Source: Glacieibacterium sp964246975 (lineage in GTDB: Bacteria > Pseudomonadota > Alphaproteobacteria > Sphingomonadales > Sphingomonadaceae). Taken from it: a DNA stretch of 18,618 nucleotides. The translations under genes were made by a program, and so were the position numbers. The stretch covers positions 1 through 18,618 of the forward strand of contig CAXTSL010000066.1 of NCBI GenBank assembly GCA_964246975.1, written 5' to 3'. The notes under the pieces are model-generated. The model did not search any database. It saw only the letters and a list, made by a program, of their open reading frames with translations, and was not told the origin of the DNA. Shown piece after piece: positions 1 through 7,694 of the stretch; position 1 is the first letter of the stretch; each line of letters begins with the position of its first letter.

Positions 1-494
1 AGCTCGCCTACGAGCATGACGTGCCGATCTTCTGCCCGGCGTTCGTCGACTCGTCCGCCGGCTTCGGCCTCGTCAAGCATCAGGTCGATGCGATGAAAGC
101 GGGCAAGCCGTACATGGTTTTGGACGCCATCGCCGATTTCCGCGAGCTGACCGACATCAAGATCAAGGCGGGTACCACCGGCCTCCTCATGATCGGCGGC
201 GGGGTGCCCAAGAACTTCATCCAGGACACCGTCGTCTGCGCCGAAATCCTCGGCCACGACGATGTCCAGGTCCACAAATATGCGGTCCAGATCACCGTCG
301 CCGACGTGCGCGACGGTGCGTGCTCGTCGTCGACGCTGCAGGAGGCGGCGTCGTGGGGGAAAGTGAACACGGGCATCGAGCAGATGGTTTTCGCCGAGGC
401 CGGGTCGGTGATGCCGCTGCTGGCGTCCGACGCCTATCATCGCGGCCACTGGAAGGACCGCCCGGCGCGCGGCTGGGCCAAGCTGTTCGTCTAG
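1..494 (+). CDS. Deoxyhypusine synthase-family protein, C-terminal part (5' end outside window)
   Basis: The reading frame is open from base 3 and ends at TAG 492-494. A GTG at 21 is in frame, but the residues before it (LAYEHD) read on as family sequence, so the true start lies upstream. The visible ~164 residues are the C-terminal half of a deoxyhypusine-synthase fold: the PIFCPAFVDSS segment, the GGGVPKNFIQD loop, and SWGK, whose lysine (codon 360-362) matches the catalytic lysine that forms the imine with the aminobutyl group taken from spermidine, using NAD. Bacteria lack eIF5A, so hypusine formation is unlikely. Homologues in bacteria are thought to transfer the aminobutyl group to a polyamine such as putrescine, giving homospermidine; here this is inference. 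The CDF gene follows after 72 bases and may be co-transcribed. Family certain, substrate not. Confidence 0.88.
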   Translation, partial: LAYEHDVPIFCPAFVDSSAGFGLVKHQVDAMKAGKPYMVLDAIADFRELTDIKIKAGTTGLLMIGGGVPKNFIQDTVVCAEILGHDDVQVHKYAVQITVADVRDGACSSSTLQEAASWGKVNTGIEQMVFAEAGSVMPLLASDAYHRGHWKDRPARGWAKLFV

Positions 495-566
495 CGTCGC
501 GCGCGCGGCGCGGCCAGGCGCGGCGGCGGTGACAGCGTTGCGCGCCGGACCGAACAGGAGCGACGA

Positions 567-1484
567 ATGGCCAGCCACGATCATGACCACGCCGGGCACG
601 CGCACGCGCCCGCCGATTTCGGTCGCGCCTTTGCGATCGGCATCGGGCTCAACACCGCCTTCGTCGTCGTCGAGGCGGGTTGTGGGCTTGCCGCCAATTC
701 GGTCGCGCTATTGGCGGACGCGGGGCATAACCTGTCGGACGTGCTGGGCCTGATCGTCGCGTGGGCGGCGACGCGCCTGGGCCAGCGCCCGCCGACGCCG
801 CGCTTCACCTATGGACTCAAGGGCAGTTCGATTCTCGCGGCGCTGTTCAATGCGATTCTCCTGCTGATCGCGGTCGGCGCAATCGCGTGGGAAGCGGTCG
901 GGCGCTTCGCCGACCCGCAGCCCGTCGCGGGCGGCACGGTGATGATCGTTGCCGCGATCGGCATCGGCATCAATGGTTTGACGGCATGGCTGTTCGCGCG
1001 GGGGAGCAAGGGCGACCTCAACATTCGGGGTGCCTACCTCCATATGGCCGCCGATGCGGCGGTGTCGGCGGGCGTCGTGGTTGCCGCGCTGATGATCGTG
1101 ATGACCGGCTGGCAGTGGCTCGACCCGGTGGTCAGCATCGTAATCTCGGCGGTCATCGTCTGGGGCACGTGGGGCCTGTTGCGCGATTCGGTGACGATGT
1201 CGCTGGCAGCAGTGCCGCCGGGCATCGACCCGGTCGCGGTGCGTGGGCTGCTCGCCGCTTTGCCTGGCGTGACGCGCGTTCACGACCTCCACATCTGGCC
1301 GATGAGCACCACCGAGGTTGCGCTGACCGCGCACGTCGTCGTGCCCTCGGGCGGCCGCGGCGATGCGTTCCTCGCGCACGCCGCGCACGAACTCGATGCG
1401 CGTTTCGGCATCGTGCACACGACGTTGCAGGTCGAATCGGGCAGCGACTACGCTTGCCGCCTCGCACCCGCCGACGTCGTCTGA
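567..1484 (+). CDS. CDF-family cation (zinc-type) efflux transporter, CzcD/ZitB-like
   Basis: The 305-residue protein would be an inner-membrane proton antiporter exporting Zn2+ or a similar divalent metal from the cytoplasm. The N-terminus is His-rich (H4, H6, H8, H11, H13), typical of zinc exporters. The transport site is complete: D51, H54 and D58 in the LLADAGHNLSD motif of TM2, and H159 with D163 in the YLHMAADA motif of TM5. This D/H-D/H pattern is that of zinc/cadmium CDF proteins; iron and manganese types lack the histidines. About six membrane segments end near residue 207, followed by a ~90-residue cytoplasmic domain containing HDLHIWPMS, the usual regulatory metal-binding fold. ATG 567 is supported by AGGAG seven bases upstream and by the family N-terminus. 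No metal-responsive regulator adjoins; the TetR gene downstream resembles no known metal sensor by eye. Confidence 0.93.
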   Translation: MASHDHDHAGHAHAPADFGRAFAIGIGLNTAFVVVEAGCGLAANSVALLADAGHNLSDVLGLIVAWAATRLGQRPPTPRFTYGLKGSSILAALFNAILLLIAVGAIAWEAVGRFADPQPVAGGTVMIVAAIGIGINGLTAWLFARGSKGDLNIRGAYLHMAADAAVSAGVVVAALMIVMTGWQWLDPVVSIVISAVIVWGTWGLLRDSVTMSLAAVPPGIDPVAVRGLLAALPGVTRVHDLHIWPMSTTEVALTAHVVVPSGGRGDAFLAHAAHELDARFGIVHTTLQVESGSDYACRLAPADVV

Positions 1485-1505
1485 CCCGCGTCCCGGTCTC
1501 GCTGT

Positions 1506-1558
1506 CCAAAGCCGGGCGCGGTCGATTCAAGCGCCCATTTCGTCGGTCGAGGCTTTGG
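1506..1558. repeat. Nested inverted repeat between CDF and TetR genes
   Basis: CCAAAGCC (1506-1513) pairs perfectly with GGCTTTGG (1551-1558). Inside it, GGGCGC (1514-1519) pairs with GCGCCC (1531-1536). Together they could form a bulged stem in RNA or a pair of protein half-sites. It lies 22 bases after the CDF stop and 35 bases before the TetR ATG. It could serve as a terminator-like end for the CDF transcript (there is no T-run after it) or as a TetR self-operator. The pairing is directly visible; both functions are inference. Confidence 0.4.
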
Positions 1559-1592
1559 CTTAGATTGGGGTCTGGGTACGCGGAAATCGTGA

Positions 1593-2246
1593 ATGACTTT
1601 GCCAGACGATAACAAGGGCGCGCGCCGACGTCTCGATCCCGGCGTCCGTCGCGACCTGATCCTCGACGAAGCGGCCAACGTCGTGATGAGCGACGGCGTC
1701 TCGGCGGTGAGCATGGAACGGCTGGGCCGCGACGCGGGCATCTCCAAGGCGCTGGTGTATAATTATTACCCGAGCCGCACCGAACTGCTCAAGGCGCTGT
1801 TGCTGCGCGAGTACGGCAAACTCCAGGCCGAAGGTCAGGCGGCAGCGGCGGGGGTCGGCGATTTCGAGACGCTGGTCCGCGTCACGACGCGCGCCTATCT
1901 CAACCATGTCGCGGCGCGCGGCGTGCTGATCCAGCGGCTGCTCAACGAACCCACGTTGGCGAGCGCTATCGCCGGTTTCGACCGCGAGGGCCGCCAGCTG
2001 ACCGTCCGCCGTTTCGCCAAGGCGGCAACCGCCGCGTTCGGGCTCGACCACGCGACCGCGACGACCATCACCGACCTGTTGATGGGATTGACCGGCGCGG
2101 CGGGGGATTATCTGTACCGCTCGGGCGGCGACGTGCAGCGTATCGAGGACTTCGTCGTCGACATGATCATGGCGGCGGTGAGGGACGTTGCCGCGCGCCA
2201 CGGCGGTCGAGAAAGCCGCGCAGAGCCGCGTGTCGTGATGCTGTGA
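1593..2246 (+). CDS. TetR/AcrR-family transcriptional regulator
   Basis: The 217-residue protein has a TetR DNA-binding domain at residues ~17-65. The helix-turn-helix runs through SAVSMERLGRDAGISKALVYNYY and is followed by the usual PSRTELLKALL helix. The remainder (~75-205) is the all-helical ligand-binding and dimer domain, which is too divergent to predict an effector. ATG 1593 gives the expected short basic leader (KGARRRLDPGVRR); the ribosome site is weak (CGGAA). The 3' end runs 80 bases into the 3' end of the convergent MFS gene. It is the only transcription factor in the window, so it is the obvious candidate to act on itself, the MFS gene or the TonB receptor gene; this is position-based inference. 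Confidence 0.92.
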   Translation: MTLPDDNKGARRRLDPGVRRDLILDEAANVVMSDGVSAVSMERLGRDAGISKALVYNYYPSRTELLKALLLREYGKLQAEGQAAAAGVGDFETLVRVTTRAYLNHVAARGVLIQRLLNEPTLASAIAGFDREGRQLTVRRFAKAATAAFGLDHATATTITDLLMGLTGAAGDYLYRSGGDVQRIEDFVVDMIMAAVRDVAARHGGRESRAEPRVVML

Positions 2247-3519
2247 GCGGATAACGCAACGCCAGCCACAGCGCGGGCACGAGCAGCAGCGTCGGCGCAA
2301 GGCAGTACAGCACCCGCAGCCCCAGCAGTGCCTCGGCACCGTTGTGCCCGTTCGCCTGATAGCCCAGGAAGGCGAGCAGGTTGAGCGACGCGCCCTGCCC
2401 GACCGCCTGGCCCAGCTTGATCGCGATGCCGATGACCGCAAAGAAAAGCCCCTGCCGCCGCGCCCGGCTGAACACCGTATCGACGCCAGCGGTGTCGGCG
2501 ATCATCGCGGCGGGCAGCAGTTCGAGCGCGCCGAAGCAAAAGCCCTTGGCGATGAACAGGACCGTGAACGCCGTCACCGCGCCCGGCGGCAGGAAGAACA
2601 CCGCGGTGTTGGTCGCGATCACGACGGCGAACGCGGCTGCCAGAGCCCGGTGCTTGCCGACCCGCCCCGCCAGCCATAGCCAGAACGGCACCGCGACGAA
2701 GCCGGTGACGAAGTACCAGACATAGATGACGCCGATGTTGGCCACGCCGATGATATCGCGCGCGAAGAACAGCGTGATCGTGATGCGGAAGGTCTCGGCG
2801 ACATAGCCGAGGAACAGCGCCAGGCCGATGCGCTTGAACGGGCCGTTGCGCCACAGCTGGCGCAGGCCCGTCAGCGTCCCCGCGCGCGCTTCGCCGCCAT
2901 GATTGGGGTCGGGAACGATGGTGAAGACCAGCAGCGCGGCGAGCGGCAGCAGGAGCAGCATGGCATTGCCGAGTCCGCTCAGCACGTCGGCGGCGGTGGC
3001 CCCGGGCCGCGACAAGATCCACGCCGGCACGACCGTCGAGACGATCAGCCCGGCGAGCGTGAACATCTGCCGCGCCGAGGTGATGCGTGTGCGCCCGGCA
3101 TAATCGTCGCTCAGTTCGGCTCCCCAGGCCTCGTACGGCAGCTTGGTCGCGGTAAAGCCGATATAGACGACGGTGACCCAGCCGAGGAAATAGCCGATGC
3201 CGACCGGCGGCACCGGGTTGAACAATTTGTAAACCCCGACGAGCATCACCGCGACACCGATCGGCAACCAGATCTTGCGCCGCCCGAGGCGCGGCCGCCA
3301 ACGGTCCGAGGCCGCCCCGATCAGCGGGTCGACGATCACGTCGATGAGCCGTGCGACGACCATCGCGGTGCCGATCGCGGCCAGCGGCAGCCCGATCTCG
3401 CCCGCATAGAACGGCGCCAGAAAGATCGACAGAGGCAGGCCGATCGTCGCCAGCGGCAGGGCCAGCGCGCCATAGGCGACCAGCTTCGCGAGCGGCAGTC
3501 GAGACTGTTGACGTTCCAT
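2167..3519 (-). CDS. MFS transporter, GPH (MelB-type glycoside:cation symporter) family
   Basis: The 450-residue inner-membrane protein has ~12 hydrophobic segments. GPH marks are visible. ARLIDVIVDPLIGAASDR (about residues 56-73) carries acidic residues D60 and D64, the counterparts of the MelB cation-site aspartates, and runs into GRRKIW. KLPYEAWGAELSDDYAGRTRI is the conserved first-half loop. Substrates of the family are galactosides, pentosides or glucuronides moved with Na+ or H+. The nearby galactosidases make a galactoside plausible but do not prove it. ATG at 3519-3517 has AAGG upstream. The last ~27 codons (a polar, Arg/Pro-rich tail) lie antisense to the TetR gene, so this tail may be a late extension. 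The gene is divergent from the TonB receptor over 86 bases and probably shares control with it. Confidence 0.9.
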   Translation of the reverse strand: MERQQSRLPLAKLVAYGALALPLATIGLPLSIFLAPFYAGEIGLPLAAIGTAMVVARLIDVIVDPLIGAASDRWRPRLGRRKIWLPIGVAVMLVGVYKLFNPVPPVGIGYFLGWVTVVYIGFTATKLPYEAWGAELSDDYAGRTRITSARQMFTLAGLIVSTVVPAWILSRPGATAADVLSGLGNAMLLLLPLAALLVFTIVPDPNHGGEARAGTLTGLRQLWRNGPFKRIGLALFLGYVAETFRITITLFFARDIIGVANIGVIYVWYFVTGFVAVPFWLWLAGRVGKHRALAAAFAVVIATNTAVFFLPPGAVTAFTVLFIAKGFCFGALELLPAAMIADTAGVDTVFSRARRQGLFFAVIGIAIKLGQAVGQGASLNLLAFLGYQANGHNGAEALLGLRVLYCLAPTLLLVPALWLALRYPLTASRHAALRGFLDRRGARQRPSPPP

Positions 3520-3591
3520 TGAATAAGCCTTGACGCCATCGCCATGTCGACGTTAAAACGCAAACTGACGGAACGTATAATAAGCGTCAAG
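3509..3591. promoter_or_regulatory. Divergent control region with spaced direct repeat and inverted repeats
   Basis: The gap between the symporter and TonB-receptor genes holds two copies of TGACG-N8-AATAAGC with identical spacing (3509-3528 and 3566-3585; 14 of 20 bases equal, 57 bases apart). It also has two interleaved inverted repeats: ACGTTCC 3511-3517 with GGAACGT 3570-3576, and CTTGACGC 3529-3536 with GCGTCAAG 3584-3591. The left element covers the symporter start codon and the right element covers the receptor's -10 box, an arrangement expected for repression of both genes by one regulator. The repeats are read directly; the regulator is unknown (TetR at 1593 is a candidate). Confidence 0.55.
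3576..3581 (+). promoter_or_regulatory. Perfect -10 box (TATAAT) for the TonB receptor gene
   Basis: TATAAT stands 24 bases before the receptor ATG. Transcription would begin near 3588, leaving a ~18-base leader that contains the ribosome site GGGGAGAG (3593-3600), five bases from ATG 3606. The hexamer 17 bases upstream is TTAAAA (3553-3558), a poor -35, so the promoter may depend on an activator. Confidence 0.5.
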
Positions 3592-3605
3592 CGGGGAGAG
3601 ACGAC

Positions 3606-6008
3606 ATGACGACGAGGATGGCGGGGCGGGTCTGGGCGGGCGTTGCGCTGATCGTGCTCGGCACACCGGCGCTGGCGCAGGGCGCGACCGAGGCGGCGCA
3701 ACCCGGGGTCGCAGCGGGCGGCGGCATCGAGGAAATCGTCGTCACCGCGCAAAAACGGCTCGAGGGTATCCAGACCGTGCCGATTGCCATCAGCGCGTTC
3801 ACCGGCGACACGCTGGCGCAGCGCCAGATCGAAAAAGGCATCGACCTCCAGCTTGCCGTCCCCAACCTCATCCTCGTCGGCAACGATCGTCCGACGCTGC
3901 GCGGCATCGGCAACAACGCGATCTCGTCGACCGCCGAAAACGGCACCGCGAGCTTTACCAACGGCGCCTATGTCGGCGGGCGGCCCGAAAATGAATTCTT
4001 CGATCTGGCGCGCATCGAGGTGCTGCGCGGGCCGCAGGGGACATTGTTCGGACGCAACACCACCGGCGGTGCGATCAACGTCGTCACCGCCCGGCCGAAC
4101 AACGAACTTGGCGGCCATATCCAGGGCACCTACGGCAATTTTAACTCGGTCAAGATCGACGGCGCGCTCAACCTGCCGCTCGGCGATGCGATCCAGCAGC
4201 GCTTCGCCGGCTATTACCTCCGCCGCGACGGTTTCACCTTTAACGAGTTCAATAACAATCGCATCGACAGCCGCGACCAGTACGGAGTGCGCAGCTCGAC
4301 CCGCCTCGTCGCGGGCGACGACACAGAGGCCAATCTGGTCGTCCAGTATTACAGCGAGGACGACAGCCGCAGCCGCGAGAACAAGCGGCTGTGCAAGGCG
4401 ACCCCGGTGCTCGGCTGCTCGCCCAACGAGCTTGGCTTCGACTCGCCCAACGCCCAGGCGACGGTGTTCCAGCGCCTGCTCGCGGGGTTCTTCACCGGCT
4501 CGATCTTCCCGCCGGGCGGCAACATCTATGCCGGCGCGCCCAACCCGACGAGCCTGCGACGCGTCGCCGCCGACACCGATCCGACCTTCGAGGCGAACGA
4601 GCTGCTCGCGACCTTCGAGGCGGTCCACCGCTTCGGCAACCTGAGTCTGACCTCGCTGACCGGCTACAGCCGCAGCCGCACCGAGGCGAACACCGACTAC
4701 GACAATGCCGCGCTGCCGTTCCGCTTCCTGCGACCGATCACCTATACGGCGTCGGCGGGCAATGTCGTGACCACCGACCGCCTGCTGACCACCGACAGCT
4801 TCAAGGCGAAGGGCCGCACCTTCACCCAGGAACTGCGGCTGGCATCGAGCAGCGGCAAGGCGTTCGATTTCACCATCGGCGGCTTCTACCTCAAGTCGAG
4901 CGGCGGCGCGTCGTTCGAGATCTGGCATCCGGCGCTCGAGCTGGCGGCGATCGCCTTCGGACTGCCGGTGGCATCGCAGCACTTCATCAACGAAAGCCCC
5001 AAGTCGACGACCGAAAGCTATGCGGCGTTCGGCGAGGGCTATCTGCGTGTCGGAGCGGCAACCAAGCTGACCGTCGGGCTGCGCTACAGCCACGACGACA
5101 AGTTTATCCGCACCCGCTCGATCCTGCTCGCCGCGCCGCCGCCGTTCACCGAGGCGAGCACGTCGTCGGGCCGCGTCACCGGCAAGGTCGCGATCGACCA
5201 CAAGGCCGACTTCGCCTTCACCGACGAGAGCCTGCTCTATGCCTCGTATGCGCACGGCTACAAGGCGGGCGGGCTCAACCCCGGCAGCGCCGTCGCGCGG
5301 ACGTTCAAGCCCGAGATCGTCGATGCCGTCGAAGTCGGCATCAAGAATCAGCTGGCGGGCCGCACCGTGCAGGCGAACCTGACGGCGTTCTATTACGACT
5401 ACAAGGACTTGCAGCTCGGCCAGCGCATCAACGGCGGGGCGGTCACGTCGAACGGCTCGGCGCGCATCCTCGGTGTCGAGGCGGAGTTCCTGTGGGTGCC
5501 GACGCGCGCCTTCCAGGCCAACCTCAACCTCAGCTATCTCGACACCCGCATCGACGACTTCCTGACCGTCGATGCGGCGAATCCGGCGCAGGCCAATCCC
5601 AGCGTCCCGCCGGTCGTCATCACGCCCGCCGTCGCGATCAACCTGCGCGGCAACGAGCTGCCCTATGCGCCGCGCTTCAAGGTCAATACGGGCGCGCAAT
5701 ATACGGTGCCGCTGGGCGACGGCGGCTGGCACGCGACGCTGCGCGGTGACTTCACGATGCAAAGCCGCTATTTCGCGCGCGAGTTCAACACACCCAACGA
5801 CCGGATCAAGTCGTGGAACCTCGCCAATGCGCTGCTGCGCCTCGACGCGCCCGAGGATCGCTACGGGGTCGAACTCTGGGTCAAGAACATTGCCGACAAG
5901 GCCAACATCACCAACTCGATCATCGAGGACGCGCAGGTCGGCAGCTACCGCAATGTCCGCGTCCTCGAACCGCGCACCTTCGGCGTCACGGCGCGCGCCA
6001 GCTTCTAG
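3606..6008 (+). CDS. TonB-dependent outer-membrane receptor
   Basis: The 800-residue protein would import a substrate across the outer membrane using TonB/ExbBD energy. A signal peptide covers residues 1-25 (cleavage after ALAQ). EEIVVTAQKR (42-51) is the TonB box. The plug domain spans ~55-165, with LRGIG at 98-102 and the plug signature IEVLRGPQGTLFGRNTTGG at 137-155. The 22-strand barrel follows and ends in the required C-terminal Phe. C263 and C271 sit in an extracellular loop and may form a disulfide. There is no N-terminal CarboxypepD_reg or signalling extension, so there is no sign of sigma/anti-sigma control. The type is common in sphingomonads, for catabolic substrates as well as metals. 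Context with sugar transporters and galactosidases suggests a glycoside, but the epoxide-hydrolase-like partner downstream leaves another substrate possible. Confidence 0.95.
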   Translation: MTTRMAGRVWAGVALIVLGTPALAQGATEAAQPGVAAGGGIEEIVVTAQKRLEGIQTVPIAISAFTGDTLAQRQIEKGIDLQLAVPNLILVGNDRPTLRGIGNNAISSTAENGTASFTNGAYVGGRPENEFFDLARIEVLRGPQGTLFGRNTTGGAINVVTARPNNELGGHIQGTYGNFNSVKIDGALNLPLGDAIQQRFAGYYLRRDGFTFNEFNNNRIDSRDQYGVRSSTRLVAGDDTEANLVVQYYSEDDSRSRENKRLCKATPVLGCSPNELGFDSPNAQATVFQRLLAGFFTGSIFPPGGNIYAGAPNPTSLRRVAADTDPTFEANELLATFEAVHRFGNLSLTSLTGYSRSRTEANTDYDNAALPFRFLRPITYTASAGNVVTTDRLLTTDSFKAKGRTFTQELRLASSSGKAFDFTIGGFYLKSSGGASFEIWHPALELAAIAFGLPVASQHFINESPKSTTESYAAFGEGYLRVGAATKLTVGLRYSHDDKFIRTRSILLAAPPPFTEASTSSGRVTGKVAIDHKADFAFTDESLLYASYAHGYKAGGLNPGSAVARTFKPEIVDAVEVGIKNQLAGRTVQANLTAFYYDYKDLQLGQRINGGAVTSNGSARILGVEAEFLWVPTRAFQANLNLSYLDTRIDDFLTVDAANPAQANPSVPPVVITPAVAINLRGNELPYAPRFKVNTGAQYTVPLGDGGWHATLRGDFTMQSRYFAREFNTPNDRIKSWNLANALLRLDAPEDRYGVELWVKNIADKANITNSIIEDAQVGSYRNVRVLEPRTFGVTARASF

Positions 6009-6039
6009 GCAGAGGGCCACTGGCGTTGGAGTCGGCGGC

Positions 6040-6924
6040 GTGACCGGCCCGCTGGCGACGAAGGTGCAGCGTATCCCCGGCGACGGCGTCGAACTCATGG
6101 CGCTCGTCGCGGGCGCGGGGCCGCTGCTGCTCCTGCTCCACGGCTTTCCCGAGACGCCGGCGTGCTGGCGTCCGCAGCTGGCGGCGCTGAGCGCGACCCA
6201 CTGCGTCGTCGCGCCGTGGCAGCGCGGCTATGGCGGGTCGGGCCGTCCGGCCGGATCTAACAACTACCGCATCGAGCGGCTGTGTGCCGACATCGTCGCC
6301 ATCGCCGACCATTTCGGCGCGGCGCGCTTCGCGGTTGCGGGCCATGACTGGGGCGGCATCGTCGCGTGGTCGCTGGCGGCGGCGTATCCCGAGCGGGTCG
6401 CGCGACTGATCGTCGTCAATGCCCCGCACCCGACGCTGTTTCAGGCGGCGCTCGACCGCGATGCCGCCCAGCGCGCGGCGTCGGCCTATATGACCGCGCT
6501 CGTCGATCCGCGCTTCGAGGTGTTGGCGCTGGCGGACGGCGGCGTGGCGCTGTGGGACGCGGTGTTCGGCGAGCATCTGCGGGCGGGGGAGATCACGCCG
6601 ACAGAGCGCGGCGCGATGCTCGCCGACTGGCAGCGGCCCGGCACGCTGACCGCGATGACCGACTGGTACCGCGCCGCGCCGTTCACGTACCCAGGCGTCG
6701 TGCCGGAGCCGCTAGGCAACCCGCCGCCGCCCCGCCTGTCCATCGCCGTGCCGACGACGGTGATCTGGGGGGAAGTGGACACCGTGCTGCTGCCGGGGTT
6801 GCTCGACGGTCTCGAGGCGCTGGTCCCCGACCTGACGATCCACCGCGTCGCCGCCGGCCACGGTATCCTGCGTGAACGACCCGCCGACGTCACCCGGCTG
6901 ATCGCGGCGGCGCTCAATAGTTGA
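6040..6924 (+). CDS. Alpha/beta hydrolase, epoxide hydrolase/dehalogenase type
   Basis: The 294-residue cytoplasmic enzyme has no signal peptide. I chose GTG 6040 because TTGGAG lies eight bases upstream and the family N-terminus fits; the open frame extends further upstream only inside the receptor gene. HGFPET (34-39) is the oxyanion-hole motif. GHDWGG (101-106) is the nucleophile elbow with Asp (D103) instead of Ser, which is diagnostic of epoxide hydrolases and haloalkane/fluoroacetate dehalogenases. NAPHP (127-131) and the lid motif DWYRA (Y210) match epoxide hydrolases. D247 and H274 complete the triad. The residue after the catalytic His is Gly where relatives usually have Trp. It lies 31 bases after the receptor, so it is probably in the same transcript, and overlaps the convergent SDR by 11 bases. 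The substrate cannot be read from sequence. Confidence 0.88.
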   Translation: MTGPLATKVQRIPGDGVELMALVAGAGPLLLLLHGFPETPACWRPQLAALSATHCVVAPWQRGYGGSGRPAGSNNYRIERLCADIVAIADHFGAARFAVAGHDWGGIVAWSLAAAYPERVARLIVVNAPHPTLFQAALDRDAAQRAASAYMTALVDPRFEVLALADGGVALWDAVFGEHLRAGEITPTERGAMLADWQRPGTLTAMTDWYRAAPFTYPGVVPEPLGNPPPPRLSIAVPTTVIWGEVDTVLLPGLLDGLEALVPDLTIHRVAAGHGILRERPADVTRLIAAALNS

Positions 6925-7681
6925 CGGTCTTGATCGCGCCGCCGTCGATGCGCAGGTTCGCGCCCGTGATGTAGGCAGCGCGCGGCGACGCCAGGAAGGC
7001 GACGGCGTCGGCGACCTCCCGCGCGGTGCCGTGGCGGCCGAGCGCGGGCAGCGCGGCGGCGCGCTCGAACAATGCCGGACGCGCGCTGCGGACCTTGTCC
7101 CAGAAACCGCCGTCGAACAGGATCGGCCCCGGGGCGACAGCGTTGACGCGCAGTCCGGCGCGGCCGTGGATCGCCGCCATCTGCCCGGCAAAGCTGACCA
7201 GCGCGGCCTTCATCGCGCCATAGGCGACCTCGTCGGGAGGCAGCGCGTTCATCGCGGCGGCAATCGACGCGACGAAGATCGCCGCGCCGCCGTCGCTCGC
7301 CTTGAGGTGCGGCAGCGCGGCATCGAACAGCGTCACGTGCTGCTCGAAATCGACCGCGAAACTGTCTGGCCACCAGGTTGCGGAGCCGGCGGCCAGGCGC
7401 GTCGAGACGTTGCTGACGAGGATGTCGATCCCGCCCAGCGCAGCGGCGGCATCGGCCACGAAGCCGCGCGTGGCGGCGGCGTCGCGCGTGTCGAACGCCG
7501 CGCCGAACGCCGTCACGCCGGTGGCGCGCAAGGCCTCGAGCGCCGCGTCGAGACCCGCCTGGCCGCGCGCGCAGATGGCGACGGCGGCGCCCTCGCCCGC
7601 GAGTGTCTCGGCGATGGCGCGCCCGATGCCCCGGCTGGCCCCGGTGACGATCGCGCGCCTGCCGGCAAGTTCGAGGTCCAT
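6914..7681 (-). CDS. SDR-family oxidoreductase (NADP-type), last gene of the - operon
   Basis: The 255-residue classical short-chain dehydrogenase uses ATG 7681, chosen over a longer in-frame start at 7717 because AAGGAG sits eight bases upstream of 7681 and the longer version would overlap the preceding gene. TGASRGIG (13-20) is the nucleotide-binding glycine motif. Arg39 at the end of strand beta2 (ICAR) favours NADP(H). The catalytic set is S139, Y154 and K158 (YGAMK). The usual NNAG motif is changed to SNVS (90-93), an uncommon variant. The 13-base gap to the upstream SDR implies co-transcription. Its substrate, probably a secondary alcohol or ketone, is unknown. The last 11 bases overlap the convergent hydrolase gene. 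Confidence 0.9.
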   Translation of the reverse strand: MDLELAGRRAIVTGASRGIGRAIAETLAGEGAAVAICARGQAGLDAALEALRATGVTAFGAAFDTRDAAATRGFVADAAAALGGIDILVSNVSTRLAAGSATWWPDSFAVDFEQHVTLFDAALPHLKASDGGAAIFVASIAAAMNALPPDEVAYGAMKAALVSFAGQMAAIHGRAGLRVNAVAPGPILFDGGFWDKVRSARPALFERAAALPALGRHGTAREVADAVAFLASPRAAYITGANLRIDGGAIKTVNY

Positions 7682-7694
7682 GCGTCGTGCTCCT

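Noticed and set aside
1758..1763. TATAAT inside the TetR gene
   Set aside because: It encodes the conserved YNYY of the helix-turn-helix (GTGTATAATTATTAC), so codon use explains it.
3336..6098. 920-codon open frame on - opposite the TonB receptor
   Set aside because: It is an antisense shadow of GC-rich third positions; its product is Arg/Ala/Glu low-complexity with no domain, and the + frame has full receptor motifs.
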